DNA of 64,000 nt from Paenibacillus durus ATCC 35681. Its GTDB lineage: Bacteria; Bacillota; Bacilli; Paenibacillales; Paenibacillaceae. Position 1 is the first letter of the stretch. Each line of letters starts with the position of its first letter. Under the pieces are notes generated by a model that was not told where the DNA came from, searched no databases, and saw nothing but the letters and a program-made list of their open reading frames with translations. The stretch spans positions 372,001 through 436,000 of the forward strand of contig NZ_CP011114.1 of assembly GCF_000993825.1 (NCBI RefSeq), written 5' to 3'. Shown here piece by piece: positions 9,278 through 18,103 of this stretch. Position numbers and translations under genes: made by a program.

Positions 9278-9383
9278 TCAAAAATTGTTGTCGATTTTCC
9301 TTTTAAAATTATTCATTTTGGAAGGGAGTTCTGCCGATAAAGAATTGTATATGTAAAAAGTCACCCGGAGAGCGAGGATTGCA

Positions 9384-11090
9384 ATGAGAAATTTGAAATT
9401 AAAGTACAAAATGGGACTTATTATGCTTATCGCCCTGTTTGCGCTGATCAGTGTGGGAGCAATAGGGATCGTTACCGGTCAGCAGCTGGCGGGCCGTTCT
9501 AAAGTGATGTATGAGAAGAACCTGCTGCCCGTTATGTGGTCCGACCAAATTCGGATTAACAACGGTTTGATTGAATCCGATTTGCTGGAGCTTATGATGA
9601 CGGAAGATGGAGCGGCCAATGGGGATCTTGTCAAGGATATCGAAGCGAAGAAAGCGAGTAATGATGCTCTGTCGAAGAAGCTGCTCAACGTTTCTTTTGG
9701 TTCGGCAGAAGCCTTAAATAGATTGAAAGAATACGAATCATTGCTTACGGAGTACCGGAGCCAGCGAGAACGGATCATTAATCTAGCCAAGGCTAACCGC
9801 AATGCGGAGGCGTATGCCCTTTTTTCCGGGAATTTCAGCACTCTGCGCAGCAAAATGGTAAATCTGCTCGGCAATGCGGGCAGTCTTCTTCAACAGGATG
9901 CCGAGAAGCAGTACGCTGAAGCAACGGCAAAAGCCGAGAGTACACGGAATCTGAATATTGTGCTGATTATTGTCTTTACCCTCCTCACCCAGGCGGGAGC
10001 CTACTTTATCGTCCGCATGATTACAAGGCCTTTGGCCGAACTGGGGAAGACCATGGAGCAGGCGGAGCAGGGAGACTTAACGGTTACGGTGGCGTACAGC
10101 TCCAAGGATGAAATCGGTCATATCAGCGACTCATTTAACGGCATGGTGGCGAGCCTGCGCCGTATGATGCAGAGCGTGTCGGAAAGTGCGGAGACATTGT
10201 CGGCTTCTTCCGAGCAGATGACCGCCAGCGCCGAGCAGACCTCGCTTGCTTCCAATTTGATTGCTTCCACCGCTTCGGAGCTGGCGACAGGGTTTGAAAC
10301 GCAGGTGTACAGCATAGCCGAGACGAACGCTTCCATTCAGGCGATGTCGGAGGATATCTCGTCGGTGGAGAGCGGGAGCGAGCAGATGTCGGTTCTGATG
10401 ACGAAGGCGGCGGATTCTGCCGATCACGGAGCGGAACAGGTCAACCGCATTGCGGAGCAAATGACGCAGATCAACACAAACGTGACCGAAACGCAGCAGA
10501 TTATCGCATCTTTGGCCAAACTGTCCGAGGAAATCAGCGACATCATTACGACGATTAATGGAATTGCAGGGCAGACGAACCTGCTGTCTCTTAATGCTTC
10601 AATTGAAGCCGCCAGGGCAGGCGAGGTCGGACGAGGGTTTGCCGTCGTAGCGGGAGAGATCCGGAAGCTGTCCGAGGAGACAGCCAAGAGCTCGGATCAT
10701 ATTACCGGTATTATAACGCAAATCCAGCAGCAGACCGGAGAAGCCGTGGAGTCGATGGCTCAAGGGGCGCGGCTTGCGACAGAGGGTGTGGCCGGCAGCG
10801 CCGAAATTTCCGAGGCATTCTCCCAAATCGTAGTTTCCATCCAGGATGCCATCCGGCAGACCGAAAGCATTAATAAAGTGGTAGGACATGTTTCCGAAGA
10901 ATGCGGAGATTTGGTCGCCGTTATGGAAATGGTGAACGAAATCTCGCAAAAGGGCGGAGCAGGTATTGAGGATGTTAGCGCGTCCACCCAGGAGCAGATG
11001 TCGGCAATGGAGGAAATGTCGAGCTCAGCCCGTTATCTGTCTTCGCTCGCGGAGGAACTGCAGAAGAATCTTGCCGGGTTCAAGCTGTAG
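9384..11090 (+). CDS. Methyl-accepting chemotaxis protein
   Basis: A transmembrane chemoreceptor of 568 residues. There is a transmembrane helix at about 11-33, an extracellular helical-bundle sensor region at about 34-188 (4HB-type, rich in charged heptads), a second transmembrane helix at about 190-212 and a HAMP domain at about 213-265. A long coiled-coil signalling domain follows, with the conserved hairpin tip around 385-440 ([20 protein letters not shown]). It would signal through CheA/CheW; the ligand is unknown. No C-terminal CheR-docking pentapeptide is visible. It is monocistronic, with its own terminator. The ATG at 9384 follows GGAG/GAGG sequences. Confidence 0.92.
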   Translation: MRNLKLKYKMGLIMLIALFALISVGAIGIVTGQQLAGRSKVMYEKNLLPVMWSDQIRINNGLIESDLLELMMTEDGAANGDLVKDIEAKKASNDALSKKLLNVSFGSAEALNRLKEYESLLTEYRSQRERIINLAKANRNAEAYALFSGNFSTLRSKMVNLLGNAGSLLQQDAEKQYAEATAKAESTRNLNIVLIIVFTLLTQAGAYFIVRMITRPLAELGKTMEQAEQGDLTVTVAYSSKDEIGHISDSFNGMVASLRRMMQSVSESAETLSASSEQMTASAEQTSLASNLIASTASELATGFETQVYSIAETNASIQAMSEDISSVESGSEQMSVLMTKAADSADHGAEQVNRIAEQMTQINTNVTETQQIIASLAKLSEEISDIITTINGIAGQTNLLSLNASIEAARAGEVGRGFAVVAGEIRKLSEETAKSSDHITGIITQIQQQTGEAVESMAQGARLATEGVAGSAEISEAFSQIVVSIQDAIRQTESINKVVGHVSEECGDLVAVMEMVNEISQKGGAGIEDVSASTQEQMSAMEEMSSSARYLSSLAEELQKNLAGFKL

Positions 11091-11112
11091 GTCCGCTGTC
11101 GTTAAATGAAAT

Positions 11113-11156
11113 AGGCGGTGATCAGGTCCCGTATGGGCCGGGTCGCCGCCTTTTTT
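11113..11156 (+). terminator. Terminator after the chemoreceptor gene
   Basis: The stem GGCGGTGA pairs with TCGCCGCC (one G-T pair), with an inner CCC/GGG pairing, followed by six T. Confidence 0.85.
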
Positions 11157-11163
11157 CGCGGCC

Positions 11164-11206
11164 AAAAAACAAAAGCGCCCCAGCCGCAGCAGCGGCCAAG
11201 ACGCTT
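11164..11206 (-). terminator. Terminator of the qox operon
   Basis: On the minus strand a two-part stem (AAGCG/CGCTT outside, GCCGC/GCGGC inside) is followed by TTGTTTTTT, just past the qoxD stop. Confidence 0.8.
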
Positions 11207-11222
11207 AAAGAGAAAACCCAAA

Positions 11223-11516
11223 TTAACTGTACCAGCCCCACACAAAGATGAAGAGCGTGCCGAAGATGGTGACAAGACCGACGAACAGCGCGTAAGCGAT
11301 GTTGATGTACAGCTCTTTTTTCGTATCGGCCGATTCCCCGATGTGCATGAACAGGAACAGCTGCAGGGAAGCCTGGATCAGAGCGGTAACAACCAGAATG
11401 GCTACATTTGCGGCATGGGAGAAGTCACCGTAAATGACAGCCAGCGCTGCGGCGGAAAGGACCAAAGAGGCGATATAGCCTATCACATGGCGAACGGGAA
11501 ACAACTGCTTCATCAT
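11223..11516 (-). CDS. qoxD: Cytochrome aa3 menaquinol oxidase subunit IV
   Basis: A small membrane protein of 97 residues with three transmembrane helices (about 10-30, 38-60, 72-95), matching the CyoD/QoxD/COX4 prokaryotic family (VRHVIGY, LQLFLFMHIGE). It stabilises the quinol oxidase complex and has no redox centre. It is the last gene of the minus-strand qoxABCD operon, two bases after qoxC, and is followed by the operon terminator. Confidence 0.92.
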   Translation of the reverse strand: MMKQLFPVRHVIGYIASLVLSAAALAVIYGDFSHAANVAILVVTALIQASLQLFLFMHIGESADTKKELYINIAYALFVGLVTIFGTLFIFVWGWYS

Positions 11517-11517
11517 G

Positions 11518-12114
11518 TCACATCAGTCCTTTCAGATAGACGAAGCTGAAGATGAAAATCCAGACAACGTCCAAGAAGTGCCAGTACAGCGAGAAGATGA
11601 ATGATTTATTGGCCGTGGCCGGGTTGATTCCTCTCCGCATGAGCTGGATCATAATCGCCGCGCCCCACAGGAAACCGAAGGTAACGTGGGCGCCGTGAGT
11701 GCCGAGCAGTACGAACAGACTGGACAGGAACGCGCTCGTTTGAAGCGTCGCTCCCTCGTGCACGTAAGTCACAAACTCCGTAATTTCGATGCCAAGGAAG
11801 CCGAGGCCCATCAGCAGTGTGATGCCGAAGAAGACGAGCATGGCTCGCTTGTATTGATGGCGCATGGCGTGAACGGCCAGGCCGATCGTAAAGGAACTGG
11901 TGAGCAGCAGGAACGTCTCAATCAGCACCGGGCCGATCTCGAACAGCTCGCTTCCGCTGGGACCGTCCGCAAAACGGTTCACCAGAACGAAGAATACGGT
12001 AAACAGTGTGGCGAACAGCGCAATTTCCGCTCCCAGGAAGACCCAGAAGCCGAATATGCGGTTGCTGTTCTCGTGTGTGCCATACTCAAGCGGTTTGGAG
12101 GTATCTACTTTCAT
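11518..12114 (-). CDS. qoxC: Cytochrome aa3 menaquinol oxidase subunit III
   Basis: A 198-residue membrane protein with five transmembrane segments, the short bacterial subunit III form. Recognisable blocks are NRIFGFWVFLGAEIALFAT at the N terminus and LLGTHGAHVTFGFLWG and YWHFLDVVWIFIFS near the end. It supports assembly and proton uptake of the terminal oxidase. The ATG overlaps the qoxB stop by four bases, showing coupling. Confidence 0.94.
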   Translation of the reverse strand: MKVDTSKPLEYGTHENSNRIFGFWVFLGAEIALFATLFTVFFVLVNRFADGPSGSELFEIGPVLIETFLLLTSSFTIGLAVHAMRHQYKRAMLVFFGITLLMGLGFLGIEITEFVTYVHEGATLQTSAFLSSLFVLLGTHGAHVTFGFLWGAAIMIQLMRRGINPATANKSFIFSLYWHFLDVVWIFIFSFVYLKGLM

Positions 12115-14060
12115 ACCGTTCCACCCCCCAGTTTCTGTTCTGTCGTGATGACTTTATCAGCAGGAATATAGAAGCCGTGGTCGCGCTCGAAGGACATCGC
12201 CGCCAGGACAATCAGAACGCCAATGCCGGCAACAATCGCCGGAATCCACATGCTGAATACCAGGAAGAATCCAAGGAAGAAGAAGACGACGCCAAGGACA
12301 AACGGTTTGCCCGTATTGCTCGGCATATGAATCTTCGTGATCGGATCTTCGAACAGCGGCTGCTTGTCGTGCTTCATGGCCCAGAAAGGATCGCGCGATT
12401 TGACCTTCGGAACAACCGCGAAGTTGTATTCCGGGATCGGGCTATGGGTCGCCCATTCGAGCGTGCGGGCATCCCAAGGATCGCCGTTCTCGTCGCGCGG
12501 CATATAGCGTGTACTCCAGTAAATGTTATACACGAGAATGACGAAGCCGATTGCAAGCCCGAGCGCGCCGGCGAACGAGATCATGTTAAGCGGACCGAAG
12601 CCTGTTTCCGCGGAATAGGTGTACATCCGGCGGGTCATGCCTTTGAGGCCGAGAATGAACAGCGGGAAGAACGCCACGTTAAAGGAAATGATGATCCACC
12701 AGAAAGCATGCTTTCCGAGACGTTCATTCAGGCGGAAGCCGAACACTTTAGGGAACCAGTAGTGGAAGCCCGCGATAACGGCGAATACGGCGCCCGGAAT
12801 CAGAACGTAGTGGAAATGCGCGACCAGGAACATTGTGTTATGGTACTGATAGTCGGCGCTGGCCATGGCCAGCATGACGCCGGTAACGCCGCCGATCGTG
12901 AAGATTGGAATGAAAGCGAGCGAGTAGAGCATCGGCGTCGTGAAGCTGATCCGGCCTTTTCGCAGGGTGAACAGCCAGTTGAATATCTTGACCCCGGTCG
13001 GCACGGCAATGGCCATCGTCGTAATCGAGAAGAAGCCGTTGACCATTACGCCTTGACCCATCGTGTAGAAGTGATGCGCCCAGACGAGAAAGGACAGCAG
13101 GGAGATAATCAGCATACTGGCCACCATCGAGGTGTAGCCGTACAGATTTTTCTTGGAAAAGGTTGCGATAATTTCACTGTAAATACCGAAGGCCGGCAAA
13201 ATAACGATATAAACCTCCGGATGGCCCCATACCCAGAACAGGTTGGCCCAGAGCATATCCATGCCGCCGTTGGCCATGGTGAAGAACTGGGAGCCGAACA
13301 AGCGGTCGAACATCATCAGCGCCAGCGCCACGGTCAGAACCGGGAAGGCGAAGACGATGATAACGTTCGTAATCAGTACGGACCAGGTAAACATCGGCAT
13401 GCGCATCAGCTTCATGCCCGGCGCGCGCATCTTCAGAATTGTTACGATAAAGTTGACGCCTGTCATCAGCGTACCGATACCGGAAATCTGCAGCGCCAGC
13501 GAGTAGTAGTTATTGCCGACCGTCGGGCTGAACTCCAGACTCGCCAGCGGGAAGTAGGCGGACCAGCCGGCATCCGGCGACCCGCCGATGACGAACGAAA
13601 TATTGAGCAGCATGGCTCCGAAGAAAAAGAGCCAGAAGCTGACCGCGTTAAGACGCGGGAAGGCGACGTCGCGCGCGCCGATTTGCAGCGGCACAACGAC
13701 GTTCATAAGACCGATAATAAAAGGCATAGCCATGAACAGAATCATAATGAGACCGTGGGTCGTAAAGACCTCATTGTAATGCTGCGCGTCGAGAAATTTC
13801 ATGTCCGGCGCGGCGGTTTGCAGACGCATCATCAATGCGTCGATGCCTCCGCGGAAGAGCATGAGCAGGGCGGCCAGAATGTACATGACGCCGATCCGCT
13901 TGTGATCCACGGTGGTTAGCCATTCCCGCCACAGCCATCCCCATTTTCTAAACACGGTTAAACCCACGACAATCCCAATCGAGACGAGGGCAATGCTGAT
14001 CATGGCCCCGTAGATCAGGGGTTCGCCGTGAACCTTGAATTTTTCCAAATCAAAATTCAT
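12111..14060 (-). CDS. qoxB: Cytochrome aa3 menaquinol oxidase subunit I
   Basis: The catalytic subunit, 649 residues, reducing oxygen to water with electrons from menaquinol and pumping protons. Visible ligands are His102 (heme a, THGLIM), His280 with Tyr284 (WGHPEVY, CuB and the cross-linked Tyr), His329 and His330 (AHHFYTMG, CuB), and His415 and His417 (AHFHYV, heme a3 and heme a). About 14-15 hydrophobic helices are seen. The start was set at the ATG seven bases after AAAGGAG (14064-14070), nine codons inside the longest frame; this gives a length typical for QoxB. It sits between qoxA and qoxC. Confidence 0.95.
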   Translation of the reverse strand: MNFDLEKFKVHGEPLIYGAMISIALVSIGIVVGLTVFRKWGWLWREWLTTVDHKRIGVMYILAALLMLFRGGIDALMMRLQTAAPDMKFLDAQHYNEVFTTHGLIMILFMAMPFIIGLMNVVVPLQIGARDVAFPRLNAVSFWLFFFGAMLLNISFVIGGSPDAGWSAYFPLASLEFSPTVGNNYYSLALQISGIGTLMTGVNFIVTILKMRAPGMKLMRMPMFTWSVLITNVIIVFAFPVLTVALALMMFDRLFGSQFFTMANGGMDMLWANLFWVWGHPEVYIVILPAFGIYSEIIATFSKKNLYGYTSMVASMLIISLLSFLVWAHHFYTMGQGVMVNGFFSITTMAIAVPTGVKIFNWLFTLRKGRISFTTPMLYSLAFIPIFTIGGVTGVMLAMASADYQYHNTMFLVAHFHYVLIPGAVFAVIAGFHYWFPKVFGFRLNERLGKHAFWWIIISFNVAFFPLFILGLKGMTRRMYTYSAETGFGPLNMISFAGALGLAIGFVILVYNIYWSTRYMPRDENGDPWDARTLEWATHSPIPEYNFAVVPKVKSRDPFWAMKHDKQPLFEDPITKIHMPSNTGKPFVLGVVFFFLGFFLVFSMWIPAIVAGIGVLIVLAAMSFERDHGFYIPADKVITTEQKLGGGTV

Positions 14061-14099
14061 TGGGAGGACTCCTTTCAGGTTGTTCAAGTAAGTCTGGAA

Positions 14100-15011
14100 T
14101 TAGTTGCTCTGGTGCGAATGTTCATCAGTACTCATTTCCATATTGCTGTGATCCATATTGCTGTGATCCATATCCATATGCTCGCTGTGTTCTGCCGGAG
14201 GAGGACTGAAGGTCAGATGTGTGGACGAGAACGTTTCGCGTCCTACATGGGCCGCAGCCAGCAGCGATTTGAACTTGTCTTCCGTAAGCTGAGAAGCGGT
14301 ACTCTTGACGTCTTTTACCCATTTGTCATAGTCGTCGCTGCTCATCGAGGTTGCTGTGAACTCCATTTGCGCATAGCCCTTGCCGCTGAAGTTCGTATTT
14401 CTTCCGAGAAAATCGCCCTGAGTTTCCGCAACGAGATTCAGATAAGTGGTCATATCGCTCATCGCGTACTTTTGTCCGGCGAGCTGCGGAATCCAGAAAC
14501 TGGTAATCGGTCCGAAAGAGTACAGTCTGAATTCAACCGGACGATTTACAGGGAAGTTCACGTAGTTTACCGTTTCAATGCCTTCCTCAGGATAGCTGAA
14601 ATGCCACTTCCAGTTGGAGGACGATGCGTAAATGACCAGCGGCTTCTGATCCTTGTAGTCTGCCGGAACGTTCTCCACCGCGTGCGTCGTCTTGACGGTT
14701 ACTACCGACAGGAAGGCGACGATGATGATCGGAATAGCGATCCAGGTTGCTTCCAGCCATATATTTCCTTCTTCATGCGGAGGAATATACCCTTCGTTGC
14801 TTTTTTTTGCACGGTACTTCACCAACATGATAATGTAGAGAATGTAGACCACGGCCAGGACGCCGAGCATCACCAGAATCGACAGGATGATCGTGTCGGA
14901 CAGCGTTTTTGCCGCCGGACCCTGCGGATTCAGAACGGTAAGCGAACTGCATCCGGGCAGCAGCAGGAAAAGGCTGAAAAACATTGCGTATAACGGCCCT
15001 TTTTTGTTCAT
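14100..15011 (-). CDS. qoxA: Cytochrome aa3 menaquinol oxidase subunit II (lipoprotein) with His/Met-rich tail
   Basis: A lipoprotein of 303 residues. The leader ends in LLPGC, with the lipid Cys near 21. Two transmembrane helices lie at about 37-62 and 85-108, followed by an external cupredoxin-like domain (SSNWKWHFSYPEEGI, ITSFWIPQLAGQKYAM). The CuA-binding Cys and His set of cytochrome c oxidases is absent, as expected for a quinol oxidase. The C-terminal tail from about 277 is unusual: it is full of Met, His, Asp and Ser (MDMDHSNMDHSNMEM), partly encoded by a 15-base tandem repeat at 14138-14167. First gene of qoxABCD. Confidence 0.93.
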   Translation of the reverse strand: MNKKGPLYAMFFSLFLLLPGCSSLTVLNPQGPAAKTLSDTIILSILVMLGVLAVVYILYIIMLVKYRAKKSNEGYIPPHEEGNIWLEATWIAIPIIIVAFLSVVTVKTTHAVENVPADYKDQKPLVIYASSSNWKWHFSYPEEGIETVNYVNFPVNRPVEFRLYSFGPITSFWIPQLAGQKYAMSDMTTYLNLVAETQGDFLGRNTNFSGKGYAQMEFTATSMSSDDYDKWVKDVKSTASQLTEDKFKSLLAAAHVGRETFSSTHLTFSPPPAEHSEHMDMDHSNMDHSNMEMSTDEHSHQSN

Positions 15012-15425
15012 GATAAACTCCTTCCTTTAATACTAGTTTCATTAACCGGAATACAATAACCTCTATCTATATTAAAAATTCCTTAAAGGGAATGCAAAAT
15101 ACACAATATAGTCCTATATCCATATAAATCCTATATAATGGCGATTTATTTAATTTTCTGTGTAAAAATTGTTACAAAAAGACGTAAGCTATGATATAAA
15201 TCACTGTCACTATGCGGTTTTCGGGATATTCTATAAAGTTCAAACTTTGTTCATAATTTCACTATTGTTGCTAACTTTGTCACAAATATAATCGCCTGCC
15301 GCACCGCATTTTTCCTGCAAGTAACAATTTTTTTGCCTGCTGGTAACATTCTTTCAAATTCGCCCCTTTCTATTTATGCTATCTTAAATAATGAGAGAAG
15401 CTAAATAGATAGGAGACTTGCGGCC
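15012..15425. other. AT-rich divergent control region between qoxA and the deacetylase gene
   Basis: A 414-base region much richer in A and T than its flanks. It holds the qox promoter on the minus strand. It also holds several ACAAA/TTTGT and GTAACA stretches that could be redox- or oxygen-regulator half-sites, though none matches a known box well enough to name. The ribosome binding site for the deacetylase (AGGAG) is at 15411-15415. Confidence 0.5.
15069..15097 (-). promoter_or_regulatory. Candidate sigma-A promoter of qoxABCD
   Basis: On the minus strand TTGCAT (15097-15092), a 17-base spacer and TAATAT (15074-15069) lie 58-86 bases upstream of the qoxA start. Confidence 0.5.
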
Positions 15426-16598
15426 TTGTCAATCAAAAAAATACTGCTATGCGTTATTGTATGCTTCCTTGCATTGGGCGCAGTACCGGCTGTGCACGCC
15501 GAGGAAAGCGGCGAAATGAAGTTGGGGATTAATGACAGCGTTACGGATATCCGCGCTGTGTTCGTGGGGTATACCTTTTATGTGCCGGTGCGTGAACTTG
15601 CGGACGAATTGAAGCTCAGCCTTGGGGGAACGCCGGAGGACTTGATGCTTTCGGGTGACAGAGGAAGGATTAGAATTTTGAAGGAAGGAAAGGGAATTGC
15701 GGGAGACGGGACGGAAATCAGCCTGACCGTCTTTAAGCGTGGCGGCAAGCTGATGATTCCTCTGAAAATCGCCTCGGTGCTGGGCTATTCCGTGTCCTAT
15801 AAGCCGGAACGGCATTTGCTGCGGATTACGGACGGTTCTCAGGTGCTGGATGACGGTGCGTTTGCCGAGAAGTTCAAGGAGAAGCTGAAACCGGAGGAGC
15901 CGCCCAAGCCGGCACCCAGCCCGTCTCCGGCTAAGCCTGAATCTTCCAAGCCGGCCCCGAATCCGCCCAAAACGGGCGTATCCGGGAAGGTCGTCTATTT
16001 GACCTTCGACGACGGACCGTCGGCAACCACCGGTCAACTGCTGAATATACTTGACAAGCACGGAGCGAAGGCGACTTTTTTCATGCTGGGACCAAACATC
16101 GAGCGTTACTCTAGCCAGGTGAAGCGGATGGCCAAATCGGAGCATGGCCTTGGGCTGCATGGCATAACCCATGTGAAGAGCAAATTTTACGCATCTCCGG
16201 CGGCGGCGCTGAAGGAAATGAACCAGGACAACGCCGATCTTGAAGCGGTCTCCGGACGCACCACCAAGCTGATCCGCCCGCCGTATGGCAGCAAGCCGTA
16301 TTTTACGAAAGCTTTTAGAGATAAAGTGCTGGGCAGCGGATACCATCTTTGGGACTGGAACGTTGATTCCTTGGACTGGAAATATAAGACCGCCAGCGAT
16401 TCGATCTATAACAATGTGGTCAGCCAGGTAAACAAACTGGACAAGTACGGCGTTAGTCCCGTCATTCTGATGCACGACCAGAAAGCGACGCTTCAGGTGC
16501 TGCCCCGCATTTTGGATTATCTCCACAAGAAAGGGTATCAATACGAAATCATAACATCCGATCTTAAGCCGCTGAACTTCTGGCATGATGCGCGGTGA
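15426..16598 (+). CDS. Secreted polysaccharide deacetylase (NodB domain) with copper amine oxidase-like N-terminal domain
   Basis: An exported enzyme of 390 residues. A signal peptide (about 1-27, ending VHA) is followed by a stalk-like domain at about 32-150 with the INDSVTDIRAVFVGYTFYVPVREL pattern of copper amine oxidase N-like domains. A Pro/Ser linker (about 158-182) and a NodB carbohydrate-esterase 4 domain come next. Catalytic motifs are visible: TFDDGPS (about 193), HGITH (about 245, metal-binding His pair), RPPYGS (about 284), WDWNVDSLDW (about 309) and LMHD (about 349). It likely removes acetyl groups from peptidoglycan or another wall glycan in a metal-dependent way. The start is a TTG ten bases after AGGAG. 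It is monocistronic. Confidence 0.88.
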   Translation: MSIKKILLCVIVCFLALGAVPAVHAEESGEMKLGINDSVTDIRAVFVGYTFYVPVRELADELKLSLGGTPEDLMLSGDRGRIRILKEGKGIAGDGTEISLTVFKRGGKLMIPLKIASVLGYSVSYKPERHLLRITDGSQVLDDGAFAEKFKEKLKPEEPPKPAPSPSPAKPESSKPAPNPPKTGVSGKVVYLTFDDGPSATTGQLLNILDKHGAKATFFMLGPNIERYSSQVKRMAKSEHGLGLHGITHVKSKFYASPAAALKEMNQDNADLEAVSGRTTKLIRPPYGSKPYFTKAFRDKVLGSGYHLWDWNVDSLDWKYKTASDSIYNNVVSQVNKLDKYGVSPVILMHDQKATLQVLPRILDYLHKKGYQYEIITSDLKPLNFWHDAR

Positions 16599-16651
16599 CC
16601 TAATGCGGGCTCCCATTTTACAGGGGCATCCCCTTTGCATCAGCTGATTCT

Positions 16652-16696
16652 GCCGTTCCCGTTGTGAGGAGAAATCTCCTGGCGGGAGCGGCTTAT
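16652..16696 (+). terminator. Probable terminator after the deacetylase gene
   Basis: A long hairpin, CCGTTCCCG with CGGGAGCGG (one mismatch) plus inner AGGAG/CTCCT, followed by a short T-rich stretch. Confidence 0.6.
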
Positions 16697-16715
16697 TTGA
16701 TTTGGATAGAGTATA

Positions 16716-16756
16716 TTGACAATTCCAGCCTACTGTATTATTAATGATAGTACAGT
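16716..16756 (+). promoter_or_regulatory. Promoter and putative YtrA-type operator
   Basis: TTGACA at 16716-16721 and TATTAA at 16739-16744 are separated by 17 bases. Overlapping the -10 is an inverted repeat ACTGTA-N13-TACAGT (16732-16756). This position fits repression by the GntR regulator encoded 60 bases downstream; autoregulation is inferred from the YtrA family. Confidence 0.6.
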
Positions 16757-16817
16757 TAACACACCTAGACTGCAAGGAAAGTCATAAGCCCGGGAGCGGG
16801 GAAAGGGGGAATCGCAT

Positions 16818-17204
16818 GTGTTTGAACTGGATGTTCGCAGCCGCAAGCCGATTTATGAACAGCTGACGGATAAGATCAAAGAGATGATTCTGTACAGTAT
16901 TTTGCAGCCTGACGAGCAGCTGCCCTCTGTGCGGACTTTGTCGGCGCAGCTTACCGTGAATCCCAATACGATTCAGAAGGCTTACCGGGAGCTGGAGCGG
17001 GAAGGCTACATTTATTCACGGGCGGGAAAGGGCAGCTTTGTCTCCCCGGCGCAGCAGGGAATGAATGCGGCCAAAAGGGCGGAAGTGCGCGAGGAACTGC
17101 TGCGGCTGATGGCGGAAGCTGTGTACCTTGGCTTTACGGCAGCGGAAATTAGCGAGCTGTTCAAGCTGGCTTTGGAGAAAAAAGGGGAGGGGGATCAGAC
17201 ATGA
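16818..17204 (+). CDS. GntR-family (YtrA subfamily) transcriptional regulator
   Basis: A short GntR repressor of 128 residues: a winged helix-turn-helix at about 8-76 (PIYEQLTDKIKEMI, LPSVRTLSAQLTVNPNTIQKAYRELEREGYI) and only a short C-terminal helical dimerisation part, the hallmark of the YtrA subfamily. Such proteins usually repress an adjacent ABC-transporter operon and respond to cell-envelope stress. The start is a GTG preceded by AAAGGGGGA; the ATG two bases earlier is in another frame. Its stop overlaps the ABC ATPase start (ATGA). Confidence 0.9.
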   Translation: MFELDVRSRKPIYEQLTDKIKEMILYSILQPDEQLPSVRTLSAQLTVNPNTIQKAYRELEREGYIYSRAGKGSFVSPAQQGMNAAKRAEVREELLRLMAEAVYLGFTAAEISELFKLALEKKGEGDQT

Positions 17205-18103
17205 TTGAGATACGGGAGGTCAGTAAGATTTTTCAGGACCGGAAGGCGGTCGACGGGCTTTCTCTAACGATACATAAAGGGAATATATTCGGGCTGCTCG
17301 GCTCGAATGGAGCGGGTAAGACAACACTGCTTAAGACGATTGCGGGGATATATGAGCCGGAGTCGGGGGAGGTTCGGATAGACGGCAAGCCGGTATTCGA
17401 GAACCCAGGCAGCAAGGGGCGAATCGTATTTATGCCGGATTTTCCTTATTTCTTCCCGCAGGCTTCCATCGTGCAGATGGCCGATTTCTATAAAGCGATC
17501 TATCCGGGCTGGAGCGAGGAGCGCTTCAAGGAATTGGGCGAGCTGTTTCCGCTGGACCCAAGGCGCAAGCTGAACCGTCTGTCCAAGGGAATGCGGCAGC
17601 AGGCCGCTTTTTGGCTGGGACTCAGTTGTATGCCGGATGTGCTCATTATGGATGAACCGCTTGACGGGCTTGATCCGGTGATGCGCAGGCAGATTAAAAA
17701 TGTACTGTTCCAGGAGGTTGCCGAACGCGGCATTACCGTTGTTATTTCCTCACATAATTTGCGGGAGATTGAGGATCTCTGCGATCATATTGGCATTATG
17801 CACGGCGGAGCCCTGCTGATCGATAAGGAGCTTGACGAACTGAAATCCGACACGCATAAAGTGCAGGTTGCTTTCCGGGACGAACGTCATGAACACGCGC
17901 TGACGGCAAAACTGCCGGTGCTTCACCGTGAACAAAGAGGCAGCGTCTTCCTTTATATTGTAAAAGGTGACCGTAAGCGGATCGAGGAGTATTTCCGCGT
18001 ATACGACCCGTATGTTCTGGATCTGCTGCCGCTGACCCTTGAGGAAATCTTTATTTACGAAATGGAGGGGGCAGGCTATGACATCGCGCCGATACTTCTT
18101 TAA
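17201..18103 (+). CDS. ABC transporter ATP-binding protein of the YtrA-type operon
   Basis: An ATPase of 300 residues. Walker A GSNGAGKTT (about 34-42), a slightly degenerate signature RLSKGMRQQ (about 126-134), Walker B VLIMDEPLDGLDP (about 147-159) and a switch His (SSHNLRE) are all present. It belongs to the ABC-2 type exporters regulated by YtrA-like repressors (YtrB/CcmA-like). It energises the permease encoded directly downstream, whose start lies inside its last 26 bases. Confidence 0.92.
   Translation: MIEIREVSKIFQDRKAVDGLSLTIHKGNIFGLLGSNGAGKTTLLKTIAGIYEPESGEVRIDGKPVFENPGSKGRIVFMPDFPYFFPQASIVQMADFYKAIYPGWSEERFKELGELFPLDPRRKLNRLSKGMRQQAAFWLGLSCMPDVLIMDEPLDGLDPVMRRQIKNVLFQEVAERGITVVISSHNLREIEDLCDHIGIMHGGALLIDKELDELKSDTHKVQVAFRDERHEHALTAKLPVLHREQRGSVFLYIVKGDRKRIEEYFRVYDPYVLDLLPLTLEEIFIYEMEGAGYDIAPILL

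Noticed and set aside
12006..13919. 637-codon open frame antisense to qoxB
   Set aside because: Opposite to a certain gene. Its composition (many His, Arg, Glu, Asn) is the mirror of membrane-protein codons, and it has no ribosome binding site.
14028..14993. 321-codon open frame antisense to qoxA
   Set aside because: Shadow of qoxA on the other strand; no recognisable protein features.
15447..16775. 442-codon open frame antisense to the deacetylase gene
   Set aside because: It mirrors the NodB-domain gene, whose catalytic motifs are all in the plus frame.
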